A stretch of 64,000 nt of DNA from Escarpia spicata (Eukaryota > Annelida > Polychaeta > Sabellida > Siboglinidae), in assembly GCA_963995525.1 (NCBI GenBank), contig OZ023217.1, positions 28,521,819-28,585,818 on the forward strand, in the 5' to 3' direction. The position numbers were made by a program, and so were the translations under genes. Numbering within the stretch: position 1 is the stretch's first letter; every line of letters begins with the position of its first letter. The notes beneath the pieces were generated by a model. That model was not told where the DNA came from, ran no database searches, and saw only the letters and a program-made list of their open reading frames with translations. This document shows, in pieces, positions 13,689 to 27,666 of this stretch.

Positions 13689-15255
13689 GTCAGTTCTCTT
13701 TCTGTTCTCTGCATATGGGTGTGTTGTGTCAATGTGTGTGCTGCTTTAGAATTTATGAACCGGGTGTTTGGACTGCACTGCTGTGAAAGACCTCAGGTCA
13801 CTGTGTATACTTGGATACGTGCAGTGGGCACATAAACATAGTTGTATCATTTCTATCACAATGGGGTTGAGAACAGTTTTCATGAAGTGGCTGTTGACCT
13901 GTGTTTATGTAATCCTTAGGTCTGGTGTTGGTTTGTGGGGCTGTGGGAGAAAATTGTGTTCCCTTCTTGGAAGAAGTCAACTCTGATCTGGTTAGAGATA
14001 GCCAAGTGGTCGTGATATCGAGTGAGTCAGTGGGACAAGCCATTATGGGTAGTTGAGTGTTCACTAGACTGGCTCAGTGTCTAATGTACCACCTCAACTA
14101 GGGCGGGTAAACAAAGCCATTGGTCACATCTCTTCTTCATGTTGAAATGGCAGAACTTCACTCATCTTGACATACAAAGTTCTGGGAATAAAGTATATAT
14201 GTATATATATATGTATATATATATATATATATGGGTCATTCGGCATTCCATGCCATGTCCCTTACATTTTAGGAAAAGCTGTACGTATATATTACATCAA
14301 GATGTCAAAAGTGCCTGATATAAATAGACTATATGAAATCAATTACTTCACGTTGGCAAACTTAAATTTGAAGTGGTGGTGTCATGCGTTAGCGTTGACA
14401 AAGAAAGATTTGACCAGTTATTAACATAAATAGTTTGGGACTGTGAAATGTCAAAAAAATGTGTTGCAATTGCCAAAGATGATGTGACTTTTGTGGTTGG
14501 AATATTTCATATCAAGACAGTTGAAGAAACTTATTTCCCACAGACTCCCAACTCACACTGCTGCAGAAAACACACTGCCCTGTGTTCTGGTTAGGGGTAA
14601 AGTTACCTTGGTAGTGTTGTCTCGTATATTGCTGTATTGATAATATGATATTATATTGATATTATATTTATGCACCCTCTGTGCTTGGCATCCAAGAATT
14701 TAGGTGCAACAGAAGTTATATTATTATCACTACTATGGGGTGTACATTAACAATGACTGAGCTATTTAGCAGTGCTTATCAGATTCTTTCTGAACTAAAA
14801 TTTAATGTTCCCTTGTCCCTGTCACTGAAGAAGAGAAGGCAGCAAAATCATCTGCCCATATACATTACATAAATGTATTGTTAATGCTAATATTTTGTTG
14901 ACTGTCCATTTAATGCATATTGACTAAGGTCATATATGTGTACATTGAGCAGATGGTGGGGAATATTCAATAACTTCATTGCCCCTTTATGACATTATTC
15001 AGTAACTTAAAAGCTATCTGAACTTGTTCCAGCCCAATGAATATACCTAGATTGACAGATTGCTCACAACATACTCAGGCAATTCTCTATTGATATGCTT
15101 ATTCAACAGAGCAGAGTGCATGACTGTGTCAAATGCCCAAGAAATTCACAAACATGGATAAATTTAAACATCTTAGCCTGTTAACAATTTCTAGTAGGAC
15201 GTTTTAGCACAGATACATATCTATGCCACTGTTTAAACCAAATTGATTTGACATA
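13689..15255. other. No gene recognised
   Basis: Contains a (TA)n run at about 14197-14233. No coding exon could be supported. Confidence 0.5.
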
Positions 15256-16801
15256 CAGTCGCACCTCGTTATAACGTGGTAGTTTGGGTCCACAAAATGA
15301 ATCCGCGTTATAAACGGGGCATGTTATAAACGTGGCGCGTTTCCCGTATCTGCCATCAGGGGCGCTACGATGATGACCGACACCGCTGCTGCACGAAGAA
15401 CGCCATCGAAGCCAGTGTGCACGTCGCACAGTCTGTAAGCAGTTTATGAAGCTTAGTAAACTGCCAGCCAACATCAATGTGTATTCTGTTTAAATTTCAT
15501 ACATTGTTGGACACTGTTGAATATTGAACTGAATAAAATTCATGAACTGTGTACCGTTTTTAAATAAACAACGGACCAACAAGCCATGGTCAACTGAACG
15601 ATAATATAGTACCGCTGACGTAAGATCTAAAATAATGACCTGGCACTCAGCAGCTGAATACGCAAATGATTTGACAAACGCTGCGTTAGAGTTGATTAAG
15701 GATTTAAAGCTATAAGTACGCTCACAATTGGCTTAACTTCATCTTTCAATCAATATCAAAATACCAATTTAGAAAGCACATTTACCGTGCCGAACAATAT
15801 TACGATTCACCAATTCATATGCGGTTGATGAATTAATATTTTGGCGCACCAGTACAGGCAGTAGCTTTGCGTTCATAGCAGCGAAAATCTAATATTTGTT
15901 ACGCAATGTTAGCTTACTGATCTTGCCTACTAAGCTCAAATCCGTTCCAATTAATGGTTCAACGTTCCCGAACACAGGCTTTCCAACATTCCTTTTTTAT
16001 AGCCACAATAGTACCCTGGAATAACCTAACCGCCCAATCCGTTCAATCTCCCTCCCTAGATGCTTTCAAGCAGTGCCTTGCCAACATTGCCACAAACAAA
16101 GTCTAACTAAGAGTGACCTCTGTTGTTTTTAACTTGCACTCGCACATGATTTTATAAACAGTTACAACCAGCACTGCACATATGTACACCTGGCGCACGC
16201 AACAAACACCACACCATCCACGAAGTCGTCAGTAATGACGGTAGTGGATTACCGGAAGAAGAAGAAGAAGCTGTATTAAAACGTGTTTAACCCATTCTTA
16301 AGCAAGGTGTATTTGTGAATTTCAATTGCACTTTAGAAGCCGCCCGGCACCGAAACCAGGCGAACTCGCCATGAGCATGACTAGCAGATTGGAAATGATT
16401 CATTTGATGTCGGCACAAAACAAACAATACCTCGCTCCACATTTACTGTTCCTAAAGTTAAAATTGACCATAACTATAATCAAAGAAACTTATACCTTTG
16501 ATAGCATTGGCAGTGCAGAATAAACAACGGCAACGTAGTGATGCGCCTCACACTTGATTCGTTGCAGTTGTACATCAACGTTAAATTTATTGTCCGCCAA
16601 CTAGTCTTTCAATATACACATGTCGTGGACAAAGACGGGGATAACTTCACACAAAACAATTGACAGATATTACCATGTTAATATAGTTTGTCATAGCACC
16701 CATTTCCCCCTCCCCTGGCGGCAGAAATTTGGGGTCCACGACCGACCATGTTATAACCAAATCCGTGTTATAACAGGGCGTGTTATAACGAGGCGCGACT
16801 G
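15256..16801. mobile_element. pogo/Tigger-like non-autonomous DNA element (1546 bp)
   Basis: The two ends are near-perfect inverted repeats, CAGTCGCACCTCGTTATAAC on the left and CAGTCGCGCCTCGTTATAAC on the right read inward, followed by further GTTATAA-rich subterminal repeats on both sides. Both borders are flanked by TA (15254-15255 and 16802-16803), as expected of Tc1/mariner-superfamily insertion. The CCTCGTTATAAC termini are typical of pogo/Tigger elements. The interior holds no transposase frame, so this is a deletion derivative needing a helper. Confidence 0.85.
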
Positions 16802-17216
16802 TACCAGGATACATTTTTTTTTGATGTGACACTGGCCAATGTGATTGGCCTATAATTATCTTTGCTGTTAACATTTCCATACCATTTTTGGGCAGTTGAA
16901 ACAGTGTTGTTAATTTTGTTACATTTTCTGTTAATTTTGACATGTCATTGTAGAATAGTCAATGTCCAGAAAGAAAAGTTACTCTTTCCACAAAAACTAT
17001 ATTTCCCAAGTGTTATCCTACTAAACATGACACTTAGAAGAATGAGCTTGCCTGAGTATTCTACTGTGTACGCAGCAAACCTATACATATATTTTAAGTG
17101 AGTATTGACTTGGGGCATGGAAAGGATTAAATCCTGAGATGCAGTTCTACATCAAATCTTTGTTAGTTTATGCCCAGTTTAAATCAAGCTGGGCTAGTTT
17201 TTAAATTTAATTTATG

Positions 17217-17480
17217 TGGGGCGCAGTGGTCAAGCGGTTAGAGTGCTGGATTGTCATTCAGGAACCAGGTTTTGGACCCTAGTGCTGCCGGGCGGTGGTT
17301 CGTTACTGGTTCGGCTGCTGTGTTGAAACTTGGGCAATTTCGTTCATCCTACGTTGCCTGCGTCTTTCAGAAGAGATGCTATAAGCCATTCGCCCTTCTG
17401 TCTAGTGTCTATGCCAGTGGAAGTAAAAGATCCTATGCAGGGAAATGGAAAAAAACCTGTTGTGGACTCACTTAGCTGGG
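17217..17480 (+). mobile_element. tRNA-derived SINE
   Basis: The 5' end GGGGCGCAGTGGTCAAGCGG matches the acceptor stem and A box of a tRNA-like polymerase III promoter, and a degenerate B box follows about 45 bases on. The body ends with GGAAATGGAAAAAAACCTGT and GTGGACTCACTTAG, which recur in inverse orientation at 19575-19812. Confidence 0.7.
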
Positions 17481-18626
17481 ATTACATTCTCTAAACTCCC
17501 AATGTTGGAATAATCAAATTTGATTGTGGGCATTACTGGAAGAAGAATAACATTTTGGCCAAGTAAACTCTGAGATTATTCTGCACAGACTTGTTGGTTA
17601 TGTCATAAATTGTCTACCCACCACCTCTGCAGTCTACTGATCTGTAAGTATCAGTTACTCTGGCAGCTGATGACATCTGGACCTTGTGTGTGTCTAGGCA
17701 GTAGCAGGCAGGATGGGATAGAGGCAGGCAACCCGATTATCTCAAGCCAAGTTGTTATCTTACAATAACTGTCAGCATTTGATTAGGATGCCCTCAAAAT
17801 TACCTTGTTCTCTACATCATAAAGCATAACATATCAGCAGTGTATTTGTATTGTTCTTGTAAAGTTTGACTGTTGATACATCTTCTTGTCAGTAGAACAA
17901 AATATAGTGTCTAAATAGGTTTCTGTGTGTGTGTGTGCGTGTGAGTGTACACGTGTGTATGTGTGCATACTGCAGCATGTATGTTCGTGTGCATGTTGTT
18001 GTTGTGTGCGCTTGCATGCATGCAAATATTTCTGTTTGCTATTGTATGGAATAGCATAAATATTGACATTTCAGCTGTGAAGAATCCTCATGTATAAGTT
18101 ACTTTGTAGTGTAAAGACAATTGTCTTCCATGTTTCTGGTGCAGACAGTAATTGATATGTTGTGAGGATGTGTGGGACTCTTGACATCTTGTGCTGGTAT
18201 GTCATTCAGTGTATGGTGAGGGCCAATCCTTTAGCAGGCCCTTTGTTGGTAATCCTGTTCAGTTCCTCTTGTCTGAAATTCAAGCACATTGTGTTTGCTG
18301 TCTCTAACAGGATATTGGCCAATTTACAAGCACCATCCCCAGAGAAATCTGTTAAAATTTAGTGTTTAAGAAGTACATAAATCATTGTTCTGTGCATTGG
18401 GTAGCAGCAGTGTTTCAATTGTGTGGGGTACTCAAGAGTAGTGGGGTAATCAAGAGTAGTGGGGGCGTCAGCTGCATAAGTTACATCTGCAACAGTACTG
18501 GCAGGAAAGCTTGGTCGTTCCCCATATTTTTTTTTAATAAGATACATTTTAAGGCCTTTTTCTTAACCTTCAGACTTCTAAATATAATGTAATAAATGAC
18601 ATTTAAGGAAAATGATTAATATGTTG

Positions 18627-18870
18627 TGGTAGCATGGTGGCTGCAACATCAGTCGTTCAGTCATCATGCCTGGATTCAACTCCTCCTTGCCATTTCAAAG
18701 GTCTGTGCAATTGTGTTCCCCCATTTAGCCACAGTTCATTAAGCAGTATAAATAAATATCTGGCAGTGTATATTAGACAGTATTGTATCTGTGAATGGAT
18801 AGTCTACAAGCAGTTGTTGAAGGTGAGCGTGAATGCTACCCAGAATAGAGTTGTTGGAATAAACATCTAA
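18627..18870 (+). mobile_element. SINE-like element
   Basis: The start has a tRNA-like GTAGCATGGTGGCTGCAAC segment and a good B-box match (GGATTCAACTCC). The rest does not match the 17.2-kb copy, so it is either a different SINE family or strongly diverged. The 3' limit is approximate. Confidence 0.4.
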
Positions 18871-19574
18871 TTGTCTCCTTTCTAGTGTCTGCCAGAAGTT
18901 TGTTGTGGCTCTCATTCTCAGCTATTGCTGCATGAAAGCCAGTCTTCTAAAACACGACTGCTAGATGTGCTCTTGCCATGAACTAGTTATGAGATTTCGC
19001 TGATGACCTCAGTAATGATTAGTGTTTATAGTTTCACCCAACATAGATATACTAAAAATTAACTCACACAATTTAGAGAATTTGAACATTAACTCATATA
19101 ATTCACAACAATGTGTTTTTGCAATGATACAAGTTAAAGAGTGTTGCTCTTTTTAGCAAACCCGAAAAATTATGTGATGTGTTAGCTGTAGTCTCACTCT
19201 TATCTGTGACATGACCCACAAGTAGAAATAGGTCAACTTGTTTTTATTACTAGCCCTTAGGTCTCACTAGTTAACTGTATTTGATACACAGTATGTCTTT
19301 GTATTGGGTAATTGCCCATGTTCTGCTGCATCAAATAAACCCCTGTATTGTGTTTGAAACCTGTACCCAGTCTAAAATTATATACACCTGTATGTTCTTA
19401 TGGTTGGGTCATTGGGTGTTTCAAAAATGTTTATAGGCAGTTGGCAAAAGTTGCTGGTTGTAAAGATAGTGAAATGTCTTTATTGTTGTGTTTGCGTCAC
19501 TGTTGCTATGTCAGTGCTATGACTTCTGACATTTACTTCCAAACAGCTGCCTTGAGCTAACATAGGATTTGCTT

Positions 19575-19812
19575 ATTTTCAGACTTTCTCTCTCTATACT
19601 TAGTGAGTTCACAACAGGTTTTTTCCATTTCTCTGCACAGGATCTTATTATGCCAGGCACGGACACCAGGTAAAGGAACCAATGGCGTTTAGTGTCTCTT
19701 CCAAAAGATACAGAAAAGGGGGATAAACAAAACTGCTCAAACTTTGAAACAAACCACTTTCCATTCAATTGACAGTCCAGTCTGCTAATCACTAGACAGC
19801 TGTCTGGTTTCA
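19575..19812 (-). mobile_element. tRNA-derived SINE, reverse orientation
   Basis: On the - strand it begins near a GTCTAGTGATTAGCAGACTG tRNA-like head, continues through AGAGACACTAAACGCC, GTGTCCGTGCC and AAGATCCTGTGCAGAGAAAT, and ends with AAAAAACCTGTTGTGAACTC. The second half corresponds to the element at 17217-17480. The two copies lie 2.1 kb apart and inverted, so a transcript through both could form a duplex. Confidence 0.7.
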
Positions 19813-20982
19813 TGATCAAAGTTTGGACAGTAGAACTTGGATTCAGTCTAAATATTGTAGGTCAGATTAATGAACTCACAGATGTTTTCTATGCAAAACT
19901 AAAATCTCTGGGTGTACTGTTAGTTATATTTAACAACTGTTGCTACTTGTGACTGTGCATAAATCAATACAGATACACACTGGCTAATGTAGACATATCC
20001 TTTGAAAGTGGCCATCTTAGCTGGACACTGGTGGATGCCTGTCCAGTGACATTTGGGATCATTTCAGTCATTTGCTAGTATTTACTAATGTACCTATCGA
20101 CCACACTTGCCCAGTCAGCTGGCTTGATTCCCTAAACAGTGGGGTCTAGCCGTGTTTGCGTGCATGCACGTAGATTCATGTGTGCATGCTGATGTGTGTG
20201 CAAGCATGCGTGCGTGTGTGCAAGTTTGAGGGATAATTTATGGGTTAGGGTCAGTTACAACCATATGCTAGCGAGCCTGGACGGATCAACTTAGCAAATT
20301 GATTCCATTATGAAAGGTCTTCTTCGTAATTCAACAGTGATTCTAATGTAATATACATGTATGCATACACATTTCCAAATGTGTGGTAGGGCGAAATGCT
20401 TCATGTAGTCATATAAAATGCCCACTACACTATTGTTTCTAGATCAGTCGCAATGTTTGCATTAACGCCGTTTTTGAGCAATATTATGCAGTTTTTCGAG
20501 GTGGAACGCAGTTTTTTAAGTTTTGTTGCATCTCCCAGATGCAGTTTTTCAAGTTTCACCGTGTCTCTTCGACACAGTTCTACAGTTGTTCCACGGCCCT
20601 CTAACACAGACAATAACTGCGCAGACAACAAATTGAACAATGACCTGAATGGGAATTATTTAAATCACATCTTGCATTGGTGTCTGTACATTGAGAACAA
20701 TCTAATCAATACCCTTGTGGCTAGCTTACCCGTTGTCTGTCGTTGACATTGTTTATAAACTTTAGACAAGTACTGGGAACAACATTAGTTGCCGCCGATA
20801 CCATATTATCGGCCATTGTACATTTTTCAAGTCTTGCAAAACACTACAGATAATGTCCATCCATACGTCTACCTGACATGCATGTTTTTTAAAACCCGTA
20901 TGTGTACTAAATATTACAATTTGGGTACATTATAAATGGGGGAAAAAATGTTAAAGCATATTTTTAATTATCAGATATGCCT

Positions 20983-21060
20983 CCGTCATCAAGGCTCACA
21001 AATAGTACTGTCATTACAAATGCCTCCGTCAGCCAGGGTCACAAATTTTGAAGAAAATGA
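20983..21060. repeat. Short tandem duplication
   Basis: Two units of about 43 bp, each with TGCCTCCGTCA..CACAAAT, lie next to each other. Confidence 0.5.
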
Positions 21061-22109
21061 CAATGTTAAGTAGCTGCTGCTTATCACTCTTTGCAGCATG
21101 ATACATATCAGGAGTTGAACAAATGTGTTAATGTTATGAACATTTATTTATTAATTTAGTATATTTAATAGTCCACATATTTGGACCCCATTTTTATTTT
21201 TAGGACCGCATTTTTTCAGACCCATGGGGTCACAGGACCCTGTTTTTTAAAACCCTAACTGGAACACTGAGTCATCAGCATGTCTTGAAACTTTTATTGA
21301 GATAATCAGCCTTGTTTCCCAGATTCCCTCTATCTGTCACAACCATTTACCCAGTAGTTGAGATAGCCAGGGGTGATTGCCTCACTTGTGTATAGGTTGC
21401 CTTGGCTTGGGCCTGGCAACAGAGGCCCATGGGAGCACTGCATCTCTCTCAGCTTACAGCAGTGTGGGTTATTAATGAGACAGAGATATAGGGCATCCAC
21501 AGTCAGACCTACAGCTGTCACAGGTAGGAGGGACAGGCAGTGTCCATCTGTCCATCCTGCTGTCTGTTTGGCCAGATTCTCAGATGGTACACTCAAGGTA
21601 GCACTAGGTACATATGAGTGATTTACATCCTGGTGAGGGTAGCTAAATGAAGTGCCAGTAAACTTGAAATGGTACCAATTTTTAGGATTTTATGGCAACC
21701 CAAGAAGACTAGTTATGAACAGGGAAATAAACATGTTAGTTATGCTGGTGAGAGATGTACATATATTTCTGGTAGCTGGCTGATAGTAAATGGGCAGATA
21801 GTGAAGGAAGGACATGTAGACTTGAGTCGACAGTCTGATTTGTTAGTATGCAACTTTGTATACAAGACTAAAAGACTTTAACATATAAAAAAAATTGTCC
21901 CTCACTGTTGACTTCTTGACAGACCCACTGACACAGTTACACATAGCAGCTGTGGGGGGGGGGGGGGGGCAGCTCAGGCTACTGTGTGTGTGTGCACTAG
22001 GATCCTCAGCTCACCCTCCCTGTGTCAGCCTCAGTCACTGTCAGACAGGTACAGACTGGCACTGGTTGTTCCAGTTGTTCCTGCACTGTGAACTTGTCCT
22101 AATTGATGA

Positions 22110-22450
22110 ACCCAGTCACGGTTGGTTTGCCTACGTCACAATAACAATTGTGTGCGTGACCTCCTTCAAGCTTTGCTAACAGAGTTGATGCCTGTAATAT
22201 TATGTGAATTACTACCTGGGTGGTATGGCAATATGATTTCTCGTAGATCGAACATTCCCGCATACAGGTGTCACTTTAATTAAACACTTTGCCTTATGTT
22301 TTTGTTTTTTAAAATGTTTGGGGCCAGATTTTAAGCAAAATATACAACAGAATTTCCACTCTCTACATGTTTGGCATCCATTTTTTATGGCGTGACGGAC
22401 CTTTACTATGCAACAGGTCACGTGATGGATCTAGCTCAGTTATATTTAAA
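22110..22450 (+). repeat. Dispersed repeat, copy 2
   Basis: Second copy of the family described at 7265-7610, in the same orientation, sharing the TTTGCCTACGTCACAAT, TTATGTTTTTGT and GGCGTGACGGAC blocks. Confidence 0.6.
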
Positions 22451-23167
22451 AGGAAACAATTAATGCATATGTATTAAACCTGCAGCTACCAATCAATATA
22501 TGTTGGTTCGTTCCCACTCGGTACATGATGCGATCTCGTCAGCTTTCATGGGACCATGTTAGGTACAGTTGTCACCAAGATGTCATAGGTGTGGGAATCA
22601 CAGAGATAGTACATGATGAGTCAGTCTGTGTATTGTGACTATTGTCAACTTATGTCAGAATGCCCAAAAATAATGTAGCTTTGCAATGTCAACAAGTAGT
22701 TTCTCTGAAGATGGACCCTGAAGATTTTTAGGTCAATGTTTTTTATGTCATTGATGCATGGTGCATATATATATACATACTCCCAGCCCATCATAGTGAC
22801 TTATCAGTCAGTACCAGATGGGTTGGCCTTCCTAGATGTGCTACCAAGCTCAGGATTACAAGGATTTACTGAAGGTAGAGATGTTCATGTTGTGTAATGT
22901 GTGTCCTGTGCCGAAGGTTTTTAGTTCTTCTATTCATCAAATCCAGGTACTGCAGGTAGTCCTGTAGCCAAGTCACTGCTTGCTTGCTGTCAGGAGTCCA
23001 CTCCAGTGGTGCTGTCTATGTGTAACACCTCTCACAAGACTGCCATCTGTATGTCACAAGTGACTGTTGCCTAGTAACATGATGACCTCATACTGTGTAT
23101 GTATGTCACTTGTGTTTATGTATCTCATCCATACTGGTGTCAGTTGTTCCCATTACACATATCAACA

Positions 23168-23905
23168 CATCCATCCATCACATCCACAATGGCATAAGCT
23201 ACCCATACAATGTAAATACTACATCCATGATGGCATAAGGTACCCATAGAATGCATTACATCCATGATGGCATAAGGTACCCATAGAATGCATTACATCC
23301 ATGATGGCATAAGGTACCTATAGAATGAACTACATCCATGATGGTATAATGTACCCATAGAATGTACTACATCCATGATGGCATAAGGTACCTATAGAAT
23401 GAACTACATCCATGATGGTATAATGTACCCATAGAATGTACTACATCCATGATGGCATAAGGTACCCATAGAATGTACTACATCCATGATGGTATAATGT
23501 ACCCATAGAATGTACTACATCCATGATGGTATAAGGTACCTATAGAATGAACTACATCCATGATGGTATAATGTACCCATATAATGTACTACATCCATGA
23601 TGGTATAATGTACCCATAGAATGTACTACATCCATGATGGCATAAGGTACCCATAGAATGTATTACATCCATGATGGCATAAGGTACCCATAGAATGTAT
23701 TAGACTATTACATCCATGATGGCTTAAGGTACCCATAGAATGTACTACATCCATGATGACGTAAGGTACCCATAGAATGTATTACATCCATGATGGCGTA
23801 AGGTACCCATAGAATGTATTACATCCATGATGGCGTAAGGTACCCATAGAATGTACTACATCCACGATGGCGTATTACCGCTGTAAGGTACCTATAGAAT
23901 GTACT
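23168..23905. repeat. 37-bp minisatellite, about 20 units
   Basis: The unit is ACATCCATGATGGCATAAGG followed by TACCCATAGAATGTAYT. Units differ at a few fixed positions (GCATAAGG, GTATAATG, GCGTAAGG) in a mosaic order, as produced by unequal exchange. One unit is interrupted by an extra TAGACTATT near 23700. Confidence 0.9.
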
Positions 23906-24807
23906 AGCCATCTATACCATTTATCACATTCGCAATACCTTAAGCTGTCCATATATGCTAGAATGACTTTTTGTTCATATTTAACAACAACGATTTCTTC
24001 TAAAACTACTGGTATTTGTGAAAACAGGGCTTGCAATAATCTCTGTGTACAGTGTAGTGTATGTTATTGTATGTATTTACCTAAATATTCAGCACTTGTA
24101 ATAAAGTTGAGGATAATTTACCAAGAAAATACAGAGTATAACACAGTGTATTTTGAACACTAAATAACATATAAGAACATGTTTTTTTAACCCAAAGTCA
24201 AATCAGTGGAATATTGTTGGTGCAAAAGACTGATGCTTACTGAAGGGAAATTACTGAGAAAGGGCCCACTCCCCACAACACGTATTCATGTTTTCTGTTT
24301 GTTTACTAACCCAGTGCAGACAGACATTGAACACACACTCTTTCTCTGGCCATAGCCGTACCATCGTGTGTACAGCTGATATGACTATGAGTCATGTTTT
24401 GATGATGTCTATCTACACACACCAGGATGTTCTACCTGTTACTAATTGACAAGAATGCCTTTTAAATTAGGTAAGGCTTATTAAGGTCAGTGTGGTTATT
24501 TATAATTTCGGAGTGTTGGTCTATTTTCGTCAAGTATAGCTTTATCATTGGTCACATTTCTGACACAGTAGTCAGTTTGAGTTTTGAAAACAAGGTGAAT
24601 GAGTTGAATTCATTTCATGGACAAGAACAGGACATTTTATTTGAGGCACCACCGATATAACTTTTTTTTTAGAAAACATGATAACTGATCTGTGTGGCAA
24701 ATAATAACATGAATAACAATACTACAACAAATGGGGCTAGTAACTCCTATTAAAACATTATAATGAGTCTCACATGAAATATATTTTAACCAATTTATTT
24801 GTGACAT

Positions 24808-25045
24808 TTTTTGCACGAGAAATCTGTATTTGATTGAATCATTCTAAGGGCCCCGTAGGGCCCCCAGGCCCCCAAAACTGGTAAATTTTCACGTTGCCTA
24901 TTTTTTCAAAAACTCATCAGTAACTTTTTCTCTGATTTTGCATATACATTTCATGTGGTAATGCCACTACACGCAAGAAATCTGTATTTGATTAAATTGT
25001 TCTAAGAGCACCTCAGGCCCCCCAAAATGCTAAATTTTCATATAT
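24808..25045. repeat. Imperfect direct duplication
   Basis: Two segments starting at about 24816 and 24973, each reading GAAATCTGTATTTGATT..TTCTAAG..GCCCCC..AAATTTTCA, lie about 157 bp apart. Confidence 0.6.
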
Positions 25046-27211
25046 TCCCTACTGCTGTAAGCTTCCTTCAATAGCCTGGGCCACTGATCTCTATTTATAA
25101 CTGTATAATGGACTTTGCCCTATCACTAATCACTGGGGTGGGTGAGTGGAGCTGGTCTGCCAGTCAGATTATGCTGTAAGCCTGTGTATTGGAATACCCT
25201 CAGCTTGCCTGCCAATGTCCCAGTGTCAAATAGAATACCTCCATGTGAGCTGTAACTAATGTGTAATGGGAATCCCTACTGCACTGGCAGAACCTATTAA
25301 ACTTTAAAACAACAATAGACATAATTATCAATGCATTATAAAGAGATGATCTAGGATTCAAATAAAATAACTTAGGTATAAAATAATATATAAAATAACT
25401 TATATATACTCGAAAAGAAAAGGTTAAAGCATATTTAGCCAAAATTATAAGGAATATTATTCAGATGTTTTACTATACATGTTGCAGCTATTACTTACAC
25501 TCCAATTCAATCAGTATTATGTCATTAATTGCTACTGTTTTTAAGTCAAAATGCTTTAATAACACATTAACTAATACATACAATCTTCACAAAACAGTCT
25601 ACTCGAATATTTTATTTCCAGGTGTATATTCACTGGCATGCATATAGTCTCCACTAAACATGTCAACATTTTACTTCCATCATAGCCCTTAATGATCTGT
25701 AACTATGATTCACCAAAAACATTTCATTAATAATTACATTTTGTTTGTTTATATAAGTTTTTTATTTGTTTAGCTTGTTATACCATCTTCACACCAGGCA
25801 ACCATTTTTTAAATATCATGCGGAAAAATGTGTTGTCTGAATATTAGTACAAGGTGTTCTTTTTTTGGAAAATGCATTCCTCTGTGAATGCTGCAACTAG
25901 AATATAGACTTTATCAGCTCCATCTACACCAGTCCCGCAAGGCAATGTTAGAGCACCCTGTAGGATTTGTTGGCTCTCTACCAATATCAGTGGCACTGTG
26001 GCAAAGCTAACAACCTGATTCCACCTAAGAAATGCTTGTATGGCCATTTGGCTCATAAGGGAGCCAGAACAGAGGTTAAATGCTCCTCGTGCCTGGCGCT
26101 TCTTGTAGAATATAATTAGGGCAATGTGTTAGCACAATTTAAAAGGCACCTCAACAATATGCAAATCTGTCTGAAATGAAAATTTAGTTTAGTTTCAGCA
26201 AATGTGAATAATTTTCCAGTGCAAAGTGGCTGTTGGAAATATTTGCAACAAGCTCATCCACTAAGGAGAATGCGATCTATGTTGCTTGGACAGGTTTGAA
26301 ATGTTGTTGCCACAGAAGTGCCAAGTAACACAGCCCTCAAAGCTGTAGGTCTGCTACCACTTGTCATGCAGCACAGCAGTAGATGGCCTGTACAGTAGTG
26401 ATCATCGAGGAGGTGGAAGCACGGAAGGGGGTGTCCTTCCTAACATTATTTTTTTAATGTTAAAGTACATTTAATTAATTTCTGTGAATATTTATTTGAA
26501 AGTTATAAAATTGTTTGGATTATAATTAGTAAATTTAAATTTTGAACTTGCAATTTGGCAGTATATTTTGGCTTCAAAATGGTGGATAAGTACATTGTGT
26601 AAATGTTTAAAGCTGCCAGTTCTACTGACAAAGCAGTTGGCACATGTGTTGCCAGACTTCTGTTTTGAAATGTTTCAGAAATGTGACCATGAGAAATTAT
26701 CGTTCTCCTTTATATATATTATATAGAATAACAATATTGTACAATGTTTTATTGTGGCCCTGTCAGTTGGACGATTAACAGCTTTTTGTAGGAAGCAGAT
26801 TCCAGGGGTACTTGTATCAGATTGCTTAATTTGTGCTCTGAATAGATGTTTGGAGGGTTTATCCTGGCACAAGTAGACTGCTTAGTTGTAGGCAGCAGCA
26901 GTAGTTCTGAGTACTGATTAAGCAGGCAGTATCATCTTGCCTTTTGTACTCATATCACATGACAGTAGTTTACTGAAGAAAGTCAGCCTGGAACAGCTAA
27001 GATCCATTTTCAGTAGTGCTTTCTAATCATTTATGTGTCATTGTATGATCAATATTTTTTTGTTTTTGTATAGTCAATATTTTTCCTTTTTGTAAGGATA
27101 TATTTGGAGTGAGATGAAAGGACTGTAGTTAGAGAAATGTGACCGCATTCGGATGGTATGGAAAACAAGAGTGAGAGATGGGAAGAGTGGAAATGGGTAA
27201 TAGAGACAGCA

Positions 27212-27666
27212 GGGGTCAGCACACTGTCAGGTTTCCCATTGGTGACCATGTTAATGTTTTGTGTGATTATAAGAAAACGTGACCTATAAAGTTTCTTAAA
27301 CTTCTCACCTGCTGTTATTATCATCTCATTGACATGCTGGTCGAGTTTAGTCAAAATCTCATATCTCTAGCTCTTGCAAAATGCCTGTATGTATGACACC
27401 CGTCAATATTTACAACTGGATGCAGGCAGTAATCCGGCTAAAGTGTCAACTAGCCAAATTGCTGCCAGATACCCTTCCGCTTAGTAAAATCAGCTAAAAA
27501 GACACCATTTTACTGTCAACAGCTTCAACAATCACATCTAGAAATCTGACTACTCAAGTGCACTTATGTCAGAGCAAGTGAATATTATAAAAAGTCATTT
27601 CTCAAAAATATACTGCACTTTGTTTCGTCTGTAATCAAGCAGGAAATCCAACAGTGTGCTGACCCC
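27212..27666 (+). mobile_element. 454-bp repeat, copy A (left terminal repeat)
   Basis: Begins GGGGTCAGCACACTGT and ends with the exact inverse, ACAGTGTGCTGACCCC. It differs from copy B only by three substitutions and a 2-base indel that I could count. The open frame on its - strand is shared with the old copy at 2935-3283 but matches no domain I recognise. Confidence 0.85.

Noticed and set aside
23168..23905. CRISPR-like repeat array
   Set aside because: There are no unique spacers; the 37-bp units are directly contiguous, and the genome is animal.
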